Part shown: positions 12,662 to 23,800 of the stretch, piece after piece
Numbering within the stretch: the first letter of the stretch is position 1
How the letters are laid out: every line of letters begins with the position of its first letter
Program-made: the position numbers and the translations under genes
Notes under the pieces: generated by a model
Told to the model about the DNA's origin: nothing
The model's input: only the letters and a program-made list of their open reading frames with translations
Database searches by the model: none
Assembly: GCA_016714815.1 (NCBI GenBank)
Contig: JADKBZ010000003.1
Span: 248,001 to 312,000, forward strand
From: Holophagales bacterium
GTDB lineage: Bacteria; Acidobacteriota; Thermoanaerobaculia; UBA5066
Length of the DNA: 64,000 bases
Reading direction: 5' to 3'

Positions 12662-13905
12662 CCGTCGCGTCTCTCGTTGAACGACTTCCGGACGGCATCG
12701 CCAAACCTCGAGCTGAACGCCGTGAGCCCTCCCCAGCCCGATTCCCCTTCGTCCTCCGCGTCCGGGTCCAGCGAAGAGATGTCCTTCGACCGCACCATGG
12801 CGTCGTCTCCGAACTCGAGGAGGGAGACGTGGTAGCTCTTCTGCAGGGCCGCCTCGGCGACCAGCTGGAGGGCCTGCGTCCGCTTCACGTCGAAGGCGTC
12901 GCAGACGAGCCTCCACGAGGCCCCGTTCTCCTTCAGCCGGCGGAGCATCCAGATCGCCGTCAGGACGACGGGCGAGTGAGTCGAGAGGACGACGCGATAG
13001 CCGCGCCAGAGGAGGTCGAGGACGAGCAGGACGAAGACCGTCAGGGCCTGCGGATGCAGCCCCATCTCCGGCTCCTCGATCACGACCCACTCGATGTCCG
13101 GTTGTTTGATGAACTTCCGCGGAGGGAGGAGGTGGTAGAGGCCCAGCAGAAGCGGCGTGAACTCGCGCTGTCCCGCCGTCCAGGTCATGAAGGGGAGTGC
13201 GGAGTCCCCGTGAGTGAGGCGGAGCCGTTTCGCGTGTTCGCGCTCTTCAATGGCAACGGTACCGCCATGGAAGACGGCCCCGTCGATAAGGTCGCGATAG
13301 GCCTTCTTCAGCACCCTGTTCAGCGGGAACAGCGGTCCGGTCTGGCGACTGCTGAACCTGTCGTAGAGATTCTGGCTGAAGAGCCGCGCGACGACCGGAG
13401 TGTCCGCCGTCAGCTTCTGGAAAGGCGCCGCCCATCCGTCGCTGATGAGCATCGACCGATGCGCCGGGATGAAGAACACCCTCTCTGCGCCATCACCGAT
13501 CTTCTTGATCCCCGCGAGGGTGACCGACTTCCCATTGAACCGGACGGAGGTCTCGGCCCTATAAGCCGACGCCATCCCGACCCCGAAGATCAGGTCGATC
13601 AGGCCCTTCGGGTCACGCGAGGTCTGCCCCGCCCTCTCGAGCTCCGTGACGAGCTGTTTCCCGTCCACGGCTGTCTTGAGCCATTCGAGAGCGATGCTCT
13701 TACCGGTGCCTTGCGCCCCGACGAGGACCGTCAAGTCCCCGAACTCGATGTTCACGTCCGCGATCTGCGCGAACTGCTGAATGCTCAGCGATGGCACCGC
13801 GCTCGCGGCGCTCCCGTTCCGGGGGGCCTGTTCCAGCGCCGGCGCGGTCACGGTCTCCTCGGGGCTTTCTTCGCGAAGCGACGTCAACGTCCCACCCCCT
13901 GACAA
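12658..13905 (-). CDS. AAA/ABC-type ATPase (OLD/RecF-like) of a two-gene system
   Basis: This 415-residue ATPase has Walker A GAQGTGKSIALEW near residue 70, and a Walker B/signature block VVIEEPEMGLHPQALTVF and the switch LSTHSPVVLTAIWML near 270-310. These are typical of AAA_15/AAA_21 ATPases found in Septu-, retron- and Gabija-like defence systems. The annotated start is a TTG, so the true start is uncertain within the first 30 residues. Its stop overlaps the ATG of the 166-residue partner, and it begins 68 bp after the methylase gene. No nuclease domain is fused to it, so the partner protein is the likely effector. Confidence 0.8.
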   Translation of the reverse strand: MSGGGTLTSLREESPEETVTAPALEQAPRNGSAASAVPSLSIQQFAQIADVNIEFGDLTVLVGAQGTGKSIALEWLKTAVDGKQLVTELERAGQTSRDPKGLIDLIFGVGMASAYRAETSVRFNGKSVTLAGIKKIGDGAERVFFIPAHRSMLISDGWAAPFQKLTADTPVVARLFSQNLYDRFSSRQTGPLFPLNRVLKKAYRDLIDGAVFHGGTVAIEEREHAKRLRLTHGDSALPFMTWTAGQREFTPLLLGLYHLLPPRKFIKQPDIEWVVIEEPEMGLHPQALTVFVLLVLDLLWRGYRVVLSTHSPVVLTAIWMLRRLKENGASWRLVCDAFDVKRTQALQLVAEAALQKSYHVSLLEFGDDAMVRSKDISSLDPDAEDEGESGWGGLTAFSSRFGDAVRKSFNERRDG

Positions 13906-13972
13906 CTATCTCGGTTCATCGGCGCACCGCTGCCCGAGTCTCCGCAGACTGCATTCTCCCTCGCGCAGCAGA

Positions 13973-16900
13973 TCATGGCCTCGTCGTGCCATCCGGGGTC
14001 GACTCAGGTGAGGCTAGTCCTTCGGGACACGACGGTCCTCGTCGCGTATCGGGATGCGCCACTCGCGGATCGGCCGGGGGCGGGTCGAGGCGGGTCTGGT
14101 AGGGCTGGTCGGTGCGGATCGACTCGGCCATCGCGTCGTAGACCTCGAGGATGACGCGCTTCGTCCGGTACTCGCCGTGCGCTTTCTCGTCGTTCTTCCG
14201 GACGATCGGGAACGTATCGAGGATGTAGTCCGTGTCGTCGTGCGAGATGCCGTAGAGGTGGAAGAACGCCGCGTCCAGCTCGGCGCGGAGGAGGAAGCGT
14301 CGGGCGGGTTTCCAGCGGAAGGGCGGCCCGTTCCAACCCACGTCGCGGGCAAAGGGCTCGAGGTCCCAGGCGGTGTAGGTGAGCTCGAGAACGCGGGGGA
14401 GGAGCCAGGAGACGAGGGGGGAGGCCGGGCACCAAGGGGTCGGCGCAGCGTAACCCGAAGGGGCGAGGACGGGGAGCTGCTTGAAGACGTTGTAATTGAC
14501 GTGCGTGCCGCCGACCTTCTGCCGTGCGGCATAGTCGAGGCCGTAACTGCAAAGATTCGCGTAAAGCGCTGGCACGAGGCGAATGTCGACTGAGGGCATC
14601 GCCAGCGGAAACGGGTGGCCCACCGCCGCCTTCGGGATGAGCGATGCTATGAGAGTCCGCTGGTCCGTGCTGCGGCAGATATCTCGCCAGCCCAGAAACC
14701 AACCGTACTTCCAGCGCTCACTGATCGCCGCTTCGACCTCGGCTTCGCTCACCCAGTAGTACGGAAGGACTACGGCGAGCGGGTCCGCGTGCGCTGAATC
14801 GTCGAGTTCAGGGAGCTTGCCCTGATTCTCCTGTGCCTCGGTCTGGCCCGCGTACGTGCCGAAGCGATGATCGTAGTAGTGGACCATTTTCGATTCGATC
14901 AACGGGATGAACGTCCCCGCATCTCCGGCGAGTCGATTCCCAATCAGGCCGCACCCGCCCGCTTCCACCTCGCTGCGAGTCCGGAACAGGCGCGAGTCTG
15001 ATGCCATGTTGAAGAGACCCTGCATGAATCGCAGGTTCCATGGATTCCCGTCGAGTTGGTTGTCACGCCAGAGCACGCCGGCTCGGGCGTACATCGCGAG
15101 GTTGATGTCTGCGTCACGCCGCGACCGAAACGTCGGGCATGTCCTGGAGTTCGGATTGAGAAGTTCAAAATCCATCGGTCTGAGAGCAACGTGTCGATTC
15201 GTCTCGTCAAGATCCCCAACCTGTCTCGCATAGAAGACGAGATCGGCGATCCCTGCGCGCCCTGAGCGATCGATGGTCAGCAGCACGAAACGGGAAGCAT
15301 GGTGAATGCCTGGGAAGACTCGGTCCTCGTTCTCGAAATGGTATAGGGACGCGAGGCTTCCCGAGCTGACGATTGCCTGGAAGAATTCCTTTGTGGTGTC
15401 GTCCATAGCGATGCCGCCCGGCACGATGAAGGCCGCGCGTCCGGAGAGCGAAGTGATCGCACGATTGTGTTCTGCGAACAGCGAGTAGGTGTTGATTCGC
15501 CCCCGGGCGCAGAGTGGGAATCGGCCCGACTCCCGAACCAGTTGGTTCTCACCAGCAACCCTCCGAAGGTCGCGCAGGAACGCGGCATGCATCGGAGGGT
15601 CGTTCTCTCGGAGCCCCTCGATCATCTTCTTCCGCATTGAAGCGTTCGCGGCATTCGCGATCTCAGGTGATCTCTCCGCGAACCACTCCTGCTCCTTGAT
15701 CTCGACGTGCTCCCACGGCGGGTTCCCAAGCACGACGTCGAACCCGCCCTTCGCGTAAACCTGCGGGAAGGCGAGATTCCAGTGGAAGAAACGGTGCAGC
15801 ATCGCCAGTTGCTCCGTCGTCTTCATGGTGAGGGCCGGCGGCTCGCCCTGGCCATCGCGAATCTGGCGCCACAGCTCGTTTGTCGGAGCCGCGTCGGCCA
15901 ACGGGCCGGACAGTTTCGGCCAGACGAACGCCGCGCACCAGGCATCCGCGACGAAGCGCTGGTGGCGGTAGGCCTTCGAGGCGCGGATCTCCTCCCAGCG
16001 GATCTCCTTCGCTTTCAACCCCACGGCGTCGACGTCGGGCGCGGCGTCGAGGGCGGCGACGGCGCTCGTCAGCTCGGCGGTCTCAGCCTCGCCCGCGTTC
16101 GTCCAGAGCGTCTCGAGCGAACGCTGCCCTTCGCCTGCCGCCTTGTTCCGCTTCTTGAGGGCGCTCGCCACCTTCCGGTCGTCCCCCTCGATGGGATCCC
16201 AGGCGGCGTCGGGAATCCCCTTCTCCATCAGGGCGGGGGTCGTTCCGAGGAGGGCGTTGCCGTGCTGGACGTGCGAGTCGAGGAAGGTGAGCGGGAGGCC
16301 CGGCTCGAGCGCTTCCATCCAGAGGCTCACCTTGCAGAGTTCGACGGCCATCGGGTTCAGGTCGACGCCGTAGATCGACCGGCTGACGACCTGCCGGAGG
16401 GCGCGGCGGTAGTCGGCCGCGGCGGGCGTCCCCCCGGCCGCGAGGCGCGCGATCTGCACGGCGAGGCGCCGGGCGGCTGCTAGGAGGAAGTGGCCCGAGC
16501 CGCAGGCGGGGTCGACGACCGAGAGACCGAGGAGCGCTTCGGTCTGGGCGGCGGGCGGCTCGCCGGCATGCGCCGCGAGCGTCGCCTCGACGACCGGGTC
16601 GAGGGCGCTGTCGAGAAGCACCTGAACGAGGCTGTCGGGCGTGTAGTAGCTGCCGGAGGTCTTCCGGGCGTTCCCCTTCGTCTCCGCCCCAGTAGCGAAG
16701 GAGAAGGCGCGGGCCTCCTCCGTCACCTGCGGGACGAGCTCGAGGAGGCTTTCGTAGACGCTCCCCAGCTCTTCCGGCCCCATGTCGCGCCAGTTGACGC
16801 GCGAGAGGCCCGTCGATTCGCGAAGCCAGGCGAGGCGGAAGACGGCGTGGAGGAGGTGACGGTTCTCGAGCCGCGCGGAGTCGAGGCTCGGGCACTGGTC

Positions 16901-18043
16901 CGGAGCGAAGAGCCCGGCGAGGGCGGGGAGGCCGAGGCGCGGCTCGCCCGCGGCGAGGCCGCGGAAGACGACCGTGAGTCCGTCCCAGAGGTCGGAGTAG
17001 CGGTCGTGGGCGCTCCGGCGGAGCGAGCGCTCGGCAAGGTGCCGCAGGCCGTAGCCCTCGCCGTAGAGCTTCCGCGTCGCGTCGGAGGCGCCGTCGGGGT
17101 GGAGCAGGCCGCGCTCCTCGACCGTGAGCAGGAAGATGAGGCGGTAGGCGAGTCGGAGGAGCTCCTGGAAATAGTCGCGCTTGGCGAGCGTGCCGCCCTG
17201 GAGCGCCGCACGGAGCGTGCCATTGGCGGGATGCTGGAGGAAACCCTGACCGAGGGCGAGGAGCGCCTCCTCGACGCCGCCGCGCAGGTGCTCGCGGGCC
17301 CGCGTCCCCTCCTCGCGCCCCGCTTCGCGCCACGCCTCGAGAGGGCAGTCGCGCGCGGGCTGCCCCGGTCTTCCGAAGCGGGTCTCGTGCGCGAGGAGCC
17401 AGAGAGCGGCGAAATCGGCGTAGCGCTCTTCGGCGAAGATCCGGTCGAGATCGGCCTCGACCCACGAGGGACGCGTGAGGCTGGCGTTGTCGCGGAGGAT
17501 GCGAAGCGTCGCGCCGTCGCTGGCCACCCCCCAGAGCGCGCCCTCCTCAGCGTTGAGAAATTCCTGCGCGAGGCCAAACGGGCTCCGGCGGCGGGTCCCG
17601 TCGCCGAACCCGGGGTCGAGGGTGTCGAGGCCGCCGCCGTCCGGCCCGACGACGACCGGGACCCGGCCACCGAGCGCCGCGAAACCGACCGGGTAGCTCC
17701 GTCCGCCGATCTCGACGGGAGCGGCGGGTGCGAGCGAGGCGAAGCCGAGGCTCTCGGAGAGGAGGCCGTTGACGAAGCGATCCGCGCGCTCCTTCTGCCG
17801 GGCACCGGCGGCGCGGGCCACGACGAGCTCGCGGTGGTGGGCCTGGGCGATGCGCCAGAAGCGGCCGATCTCGTCGCGCAGGCCGAGCCCCTTCGGGACT
17901 CGGTAGTCCGCCTCCGCCTGGTCGGGGGCCTCCCGCTGCGCGACCCGCGAGAGCCACTCGGGAGAGAGAAGGCCCCCTTCGATCGAGAGGGCCTCGAAGG
18001 CGATCGTCACACCGGTGGAGCGGGAGGCCTTTCTCGTCGCCAT
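13973..18043 (-). CDS. drmMI: DISARM-like N6-adenine DNA methyltransferase (DrmMI-like)
   Basis: This methylase of about 1356 residues has the SAM site VVDPACGSGHFLLAAARR near 515 and the catalytic NPPW (DVVLGNPPWEHVEIKE) near 770, as in Eco57I/PglX-type N6-adenine methylases. A long N-terminal region begins MATRKASRS. The start ATG at 18043 was chosen because upstream codons in this frame overlap the end of the SNF2 gene, which stops at 18051. Immediate neighbours are a DrmD-like SNF2 helicase and a helicase/DUF1998 protein, which suits DISARM. It presumably marks host DNA as self. An alternative name is a type IIG-like methylase, but no endonuclease domain is apparent. Confidence 0.8.
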   Translation of the reverse strand: MATRKASRSTGVTIAFEALSIEGGLLSPEWLSRVAQREAPDQAEADYRVPKGLGLRDEIGRFWRIAQAHHRELVVARAAGARQKERADRFVNGLLSESLGFASLAPAAPVEIGGRSYPVGFAALGGRVPVVVGPDGGGLDTLDPGFGDGTRRRSPFGLAQEFLNAEEGALWGVASDGATLRILRDNASLTRPSWVEADLDRIFAEERYADFAALWLLAHETRFGRPGQPARDCPLEAWREAGREEGTRAREHLRGGVEEALLALGQGFLQHPANGTLRAALQGGTLAKRDYFQELLRLAYRLIFLLTVEERGLLHPDGASDATRKLYGEGYGLRHLAERSLRRSAHDRYSDLWDGLTVVFRGLAAGEPRLGLPALAGLFAPDQCPSLDSARLENRHLLHAVFRLAWLRESTGLSRVNWRDMGPEELGSVYESLLELVPQVTEEARAFSFATGAETKGNARKTSGSYYTPDSLVQVLLDSALDPVVEATLAAHAGEPPAAQTEALLGLSVVDPACGSGHFLLAAARRLAVQIARLAAGGTPAAADYRRALRQVVSRSIYGVDLNPMAVELCKVSLWMEALEPGLPLTFLDSHVQHGNALLGTTPALMEKGIPDAAWDPIEGDDRKVASALKKRNKAAGEGQRSLETLWTNAGEAETAELTSAVAALDAAPDVDAVGLKAKEIRWEEIRASKAYRHQRFVADAWCAAFVWPKLSGPLADAAPTNELWRQIRDGQGEPPALTMKTTEQLAMLHRFFHWNLAFPQVYAKGGFDVVLGNPPWEHVEIKEQEWFAERSPEIANAANASMRKKMIEGLRENDPPMHAAFLRDLRRVAGENQLVRESGRFPLCARGRINTYSLFAEHNRAITSLSGRAAFIVPGGIAMDDTTKEFFQAIVSSGSLASLYHFENEDRVFPGIHHASRFVLLTIDRSGRAGIADLVFYARQVGDLDETNRHVALRPMDFELLNPNSRTCPTFRSRRDADINLAMYARAGVLWRDNQLDGNPWNLRFMQGLFNMASDSRLFRTRSEVEAGGCGLIGNRLAGDAGTFIPLIESKMVHYYDHRFGTYAGQTEAQENQGKLPELDDSAHADPLAVVLPYYWVSEAEVEAAISERWKYGWFLGWRDICRSTDQRTLIASLIPKAAVGHPFPLAMPSVDIRLVPALYANLCSYGLDYAARQKVGGTHVNYNVFKQLPVLAPSGYAAPTPWCPASPLVSWLLPRVLELTYTAWDLEPFARDVGWNGPPFRWKPARRFLLRAELDAAFFHLYGISHDDTDYILDTFPIVRKNDEKAHGEYRTKRVILEVYDAMAESIRTDQPYQTRLDPPPADPRVAHPDTRRGPSCPEGLASPESTPDGTTRP

Positions 18044-18050
18044 CGCGCGC

Positions 18051-20813
18051 CTACGCCACCCTCGGAAGCAGGACCCAGAGGCCGATGACGTCGGCGGGAA
18101 GGAGAGGCGACACGGAGACGCTGCCGCGCGCGGCGGCGGCCTCCCGCACGCGCCGGTGGTCCTCGAGAAGGGCCTGGGCGCGCCGCCGGCGTGCTCGTCG
18201 AGGCTCGGCGAGAGCTCCGCCAGGCGCGCGAGTGCCTGCTGGACCGAACGCTCCCGAACGTGAGACGGCGGGTCGGCGACGGGCGCCGGCACGAGGAGGG
18301 CCAGCGCCTCCGGCCCTTCGACGGGCTCGGGCGGCCGCCGGTCCACGCCAGGGCCGTCGCCTCCTCGACCAGCAGCGTCGTGTGCTGCTGGCCCCGCTGG
18401 CTCACGAGCTGGTGGCGAAGCGCAGGAGACGACCAGGTCCGCCGCGCGGATGCCGCCGGAGACCCAGCACCCGACGCGGCCGAGCACGCCCGGATCGTTC
18501 CGCTCCGTCGGCGGCGCTGGCCGAGGGTGCGTTCGAGCAGCGTCTCGGCGAGCACCGACACCAGCGGGTGGCTCCGCTGCACGACGCGGCAGCGCGGCCC
18601 GGGCGGGTCGTCGAAGTCGATGAAGACGGTGCCGAGAGCCCCTCCGGCTCCAGGCGCTCGCGCACGTCCGCGGGCAGCGGTGCAGCGGCGCCTTGAAGCC
18701 GCGCCGGAGGGCTCGAGGCCGGCGCCGAGCCGGGCGAGGCCACGCCCAGGAATCGCTTCACCTCGTCCGTCCGCCCACGGCGGCGAGCGCCTTCTTCCAC
18801 TCGGGCAGCACGTCCTCCGGCTTGAGGCGTCGCTGCGCGAAGACGGTGCGGTTCTCCTGGCCTTCTCGCGGCGTCCTGCCGCCCCTTCTCGAAGAGGTCG
18901 AGCTGCGCCTTGTCGTCGGGCGGGGTTCCGCCCCGGCGGCGGAGGAGGACGGCCTTGAGGAGGACCTGGGTGAGCTTCTCCCCGTCGTCCGGAAGGGGGA
19001 CGGGGACACCGAGCTCCTCGCGGATCTTCGCGGCCTTCCTGAGGATGACCTGGAGGACGGCCCCGTCGACGGGGTTGTTCGCGCCGTAGAGGAGGGTGGC
19101 GCGAACGACCTTGTTCCGCTGCCCGTACCGGTCGACCCGGCCTTCGCGCTGCTCGTGGCGCGTCGGGTTCCAGGAAAGGTCGTAGTGGACGACGGCGTCG
19201 AAGCGGTCCTGGAGATTGACCCCCTCGGAGAGGCAGTCGGTCGCGACGAGGAGCCTCGACTCGGCGTCTCCCAGCTCTTTCACCTTCTCCCTCCGCTCGT
19301 CCGACGTCAGCTCGCCCGTGACGACGCCGACGGTAACGTTCGGGAAGAGGCGGCCGAGGTGGCGTCCGAGGTAGTGGGCCGTCGCGATGTAGCGGCAGAA
19401 GACGACGGGACTGAAGCCCTCTTCGAGGAGCGGGCCGAGGTGGTCGGAGAGCGTCTTCAGTTTCGGGTCGCCGGCCTGCCCCGCGAGCCGCTCCGCCTGG
19501 GCGATGAGCCCTGCGAGCGCCGGGTCGTCGCGTCCCGGCGGGCGGCTCGACGTCGTCGTCGGGGGGCGCGCGAGTCGGCGGCCCGTCGAAGACGCGCATC
19601 GCCAGAAGCTCTTCGAGGCCCTCGTCGTCGAGGCCAGCGCGCGTCCGGAGGGCCTGGACCGCGGCGGCAGGGCTCGAAGCGACGCAGCGCATGAGGGCGA
19701 GCGTTCCCCAGAAGTTGAGCCGCTCCCGACGCTCGTCCCCCGCGGCCGCCTCGACGACCGCGGCGCAGTAGTCGAGGACGGCCTCGAAGAAGCGCTCCCA
19801 TTCGCCCGTCAGGAGGTAGGTAACTTCCTTCGTCTCACGGCGCGGGAAGAGGGTCCCCTCTTTCCACTCCTCGATGTCCGGCCGGCGGCGCTGCACGAAG
19901 TGGCGCGCGAGCCGCTCCCGCAGGCGGTTTCGCTCCTCGCCCTCCAGGTCGGCGAGCAGCTCGAATGACGGGTCGAGGAGACCGAGGAGGCGGAAGAAGG
20001 CCGCCTCGTCGCCGCTGTGGGGCGTGGCGGTGAGCATCACCAGGTGCCGCTGCGGTCGGCGGTGAGCCCCTTCAGCAGCTCGTAGCGCTGGTGGCGCCCC
20101 TGGCCGGTCGAGGCGCAGGTGTGCGCCTCGTCGACGATCACGAACTCGGGGCAGGTGGCGAGGAACCAGGCTCGGCGCTGCTCGCTCTTGATGTAGTCGA
20201 GGCTGACGACGGTGTGCGGGTGGGCGGTGAAGACGCTCTCGCCCGGCGGAAGGCCCCGCTCGAGCCGGACGGCGCTCGCCGCCGTGACGGGCACGGGACG
20301 GATGTGGAAGCGCCCCTCCAGCTCGGAGACCCACTGGTCGACGAGGTGAGGAGGGCAGAGGACGGTGGTCCGCTCGATCTCTCCCCGGTCGAGCAGCTCG
20401 CGGGCGATGAGCGCGGCCTCGATGGTCTTGCCGACGCCGACGTCGTCGGCGATGAGCAGGCGCACCGGGTCGAGCTTGAGCGCCATGAGCAGCGGGACGA
20501 GCTGGTAGGCGCGCGGCTCGACCGCGATCTGCCCGAAGCCGCGGAACGGGCCGGCGCCACGACGGAGGGAGAGCAGAAGCGCGTCGCGCAGGAGGAGCGC
20601 CGCGTCCTGGCCGCGCTGCTGGAGCGCCGGGGGCGGGAACGTGGCCTCGGTGACCGCCTCCCTCTCCAGGGCGAGGTGGAGGACCGTCTGGTCTTCCTCC
20701 GAGCCCGAGATCGGGCGGAGGCGTAGGGTCTCCGAATCGCTCCCGGCGAGGACGACCCACTCGCGCCCCCGGGCGCGGACGAGGCTCCCGAGGCCGAAGC
20801 TCGTGGCGCTCAA
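18051..20813 (-). pseudogene. drmD: SNF2-family helicase, DrmD-like, with multiple frameshifts
   Basis: Starting at a TTG that overlaps the upstream stop (20810-20813), the protein reads FRGFGQIAVEPRAYQLVPLL, Walker A LIADDVGVGKTIEAALIARE, and FVIVDEAHTCAS. Near 20040 the frame shifts to VMLTATPHSGDEAAFFRLL. Near 19550 it shifts again to the helicase C-terminal domain (LLVATDCLSEGVNLQ, EGRVDRYGQRN). More shifts follow near 18880, 18770 and 18500 before LLPADVIGLWVLLPRVA and the stop at 18051. About 920 residues would result. The motifs themselves are intact and no stops interrupt the patched frames, so assembly errors are at least as likely as decay. It lies in an operon between the helicase and methylase genes. 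Confidence 0.75.
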
Positions 20814-23800
20814 GCGGGGCGCCCCAGCGCGGCCGCGAGGCGAAGGAACGCCTCGCCTGGGATCGCGGCGTCGGCATCGAGCCTCACGACGTCAAAACCC
20901 AGGCCCTCGAGGCGGGCCACAGCCTCGGCGGGGAGGTCCGCGGGAACGGCCACCGCGTAGTGCTCGCGCCAGACGAGCGGGAGCCGCACGCCGTCCTCGA
21001 CGAGGGGCTCGGCGTCGGGCGCGGGGAGGCCACGCCGGGAGAGCTCGGCGAGAGTGGCTGCCTCTGGTTCCGCGGGACCGGAAGCCGCGTCGTCCGGCGC
21101 AACGGCTGCGGTCGCGGCGCTCCTCGTCGTTCCCCTTGCGAGCCGGAGGAGAAGCGTCTTCGCCTCGGCATCCCGGCGGTCGAGGAGCTCGTGGTCGGGC
21201 TGGTTGTAGTACGACATGAGACAGCGGTAGCAGGCTGCGACGCAGGCAGTGCCCGGGACGTCTGCCAGCTGCGCCGCCTCGGCGGGCCGCTCGGATCCCT
21301 CGGGTTCGAGGTCGAAGTGGAGGATCCGTAGAGCTTCGAGGGCGACCTCCCGGAAGGCGCCGGGCTCGGAGACGAGCCGCGTCAGGACACCCGCCCCGCC
21401 CTCCGTCGCCTCGTAGAGGAGGAAGCCGTTGCTCTCGTCGCGAGACGGCATCGGCTCGGCCAGGATCTCCCCCTCCTCGAGCTGGAAGCGGACCTCGATG
21501 CCACGCAGGAGCGCGTGCTGGAGCGTGGCGGCGGACAGGGGCGTAAGCCCTTTCACGAAGGGCTGGACGAGGAGGGCGTTCTTTCGGTCCTGAACGCTCG
21601 GGACTATCCACTGCTTGGGGATGACGGCCGGGTCGGGCTCCTCGCCCCCATCATCCTCGTTCTTCGCCCAGGTCCCCGAGACGGGGTCGATGCGGTAGCC
21701 GAGCTGGGTGCGATTCGCGCGGCGGCGCAGCCCCTTGTTCAGGCGCGTGATCGTCGCGCCGGGACCATAGGCGAGGCGGAGGAGGTCTCCGTCCGCGTCG
21801 CCCACCGCCGCGAGGCGAACGTCGATGGCGTGATCGCGGACGGCCCACTCGAAGGTCGTCTGGAGCTCGAAGCCCTGTCGCTGCCGCTCCTCGTCGTTCG
21901 CGGTGATCCGCTCGGTCGGCTGCGTCGAGACGTTCTCGATCCGGTAGACGTGGTTCACGATCTCCGCGTCTCCGAGGGAGGCGCCACAGGCGTGGCAGAG
22001 CGAGGGCTCGGCACTGAAGTGGCCCGCGCCACAGGCGCGGCAGATGCGGGCCGACTTCGTCGGCAGCTCGGCCTGCGCGGCGGCAGGGTCCCCTTGGCCG
22101 AGCGAGAGCAGCGCGCGCACGACGCGATAGGCCCGCCCCTCGTGGTAGACGAGGCTCCCGGGCCCGAACTCGGAGAGGGCGAGGAAGCGCGGACGCTGGA
22201 GGTAGGTCTGGCGCGCCTTGCCGTCGGTCGAAGCCGGAATGTAGGCCATGAGCGGCAGGCGCGGGAAGTTGTAGCCCGGGAGAAAGCCCTCGGTAGCGAG
22301 GTAGCGGTAGGTGTAGAAGTCGCTCGAGAGGGCGCTCGACCCGCGCTGGAGAAGGGCGATCTGGTCGATGGCCTGTGCGTGCCGGCTCTGGGCGGCCCGC
22401 TTCTCCCGCTGGGGAGCGGCGTAGTCGTCCATCGCGCGCCGCGCCGAGTCGCGCTGCTGCTCGGCGGCGAGGAAGAGGTCGCGCCAGCGGCCGAACGCCT
22501 GGGCGAACCGGGCCGGCGCGGCCTCGACGAGGGCCGCGGCGTAGGCGTCCCGCCCCGGGTACCAGGGAGCCCTATCGGTCGTCAGATCCTCTTCGAGGAG
22601 GTCGAGGACCCCGCGCACCCGCCGGACGGCCTGGTCCGTTCGCCGCGGCTCCGCGAGCGCGGTGGCGATCTCCGGACGGAGTGGCCTCTCGAAGGTGTCG
22701 AGGACGAGGAGGTTCGAGATCGACGACTCGAGCTCCTGCTCCGTCGCGGCGAGCCACACGGCCGAGAGATGGCTGTCGACGAGGTCTCGGTTCGCGAGGT
22801 CGAGCAGCGGCGGACGCACCTCGCCGTGCACCATCGCCTTTGGGTCGCGAAAGAAGTACTGGTCGTGCGGCCCCTGGGAAGAGCAGTAGGTCAGGACGAG
22901 CGCGGCCTGGCCGCTCCGGCCCGCCCGGCCGCTGCGCTGGGCGTAGTTCGCCGGCGTCGGCGGCACGTTGCGCAGGTAGACGGCGTTCAGGGCCGAGATG
23001 TCGATGCCCAGCTCCATCGTCGGCGAGCAGAAGAGGACCGGCAGGAAACGGCCGGCCTCGCCCACCTCGCGCAGGCGCTTCGAGTCGGCCGCCAGCTCGT
23101 CCTGCTCTTTCTTCCCGAAGCGGAAGCGTTTCTCCCGCACCGCCCGCTTCTCCCCGTCGACCTGCGCCGTGTGCTCCCGTGCCTCGAAGCCGAAGAGCGG
23201 ATGCCCGGGGTCTCGGAGCAGCCGCGCGAGATTCTCGTAGTAGTCGAGGAAGAAGGCGTTCTCGCTCTCCCTGGGCCGTCCGATCCGAAACCTCACACAC
23301 GCGTCGTTCAGCCGCCAGCCGTTCACGCCGAAGGGCGTCGGCTCTCCGGATACGAGTCCGTCCTTCTCGGCGAGGGCGAGAAGGGCCTCCACGAGTTCGT
23401 CGAACTCCTTCGCCTTCATCGCGCGGACCGCACCGTTGCCTCCCCATAGCTTCGAGGAGCGAAGAGTGCGGCCGAGGGCGCTCCGCGACCCTCCACGTAC
23501 GATCAGGTCCTCGTCGCGGAGCGACATGTCGCGCCGCGATGGCGGCGCCACGAGGAGCCACCTGGCGCGGCGCGGCTTCTCGTCGGCGCCGAATCCCCAC
23601 GGCGACCTGAGACGGCTGTGCGACTTCGCGATCATTTGGTCGACGATCGCGGGGTCGAGGACCTGGCTCCGGATGGCCATCCACCTCCGCAGGTGGTCGA
23701 GGAGCTCCTGGTAGACGGCCGTCCGGACCTCCGGGGATGCGGCCCGGAGCGGCGCCGGCGCCTCGGCGAACGCGGCCTCGTCGGCGGCGAGGTCGGAGAG

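Noticed and set aside
16490..18088. 532-residue plus-strand frame over the methylase gene
   Set aside because: It is a shadow of the methylase codons, with no recognisable domain and no ribosome site.
21515..23449. 644-residue plus-strand frame over the DUF1998 helicase gene
   Set aside because: It is low-complexity composition typical of shadow frames in high-GC DNA. The minus-strand helicase motifs cover the whole interval.
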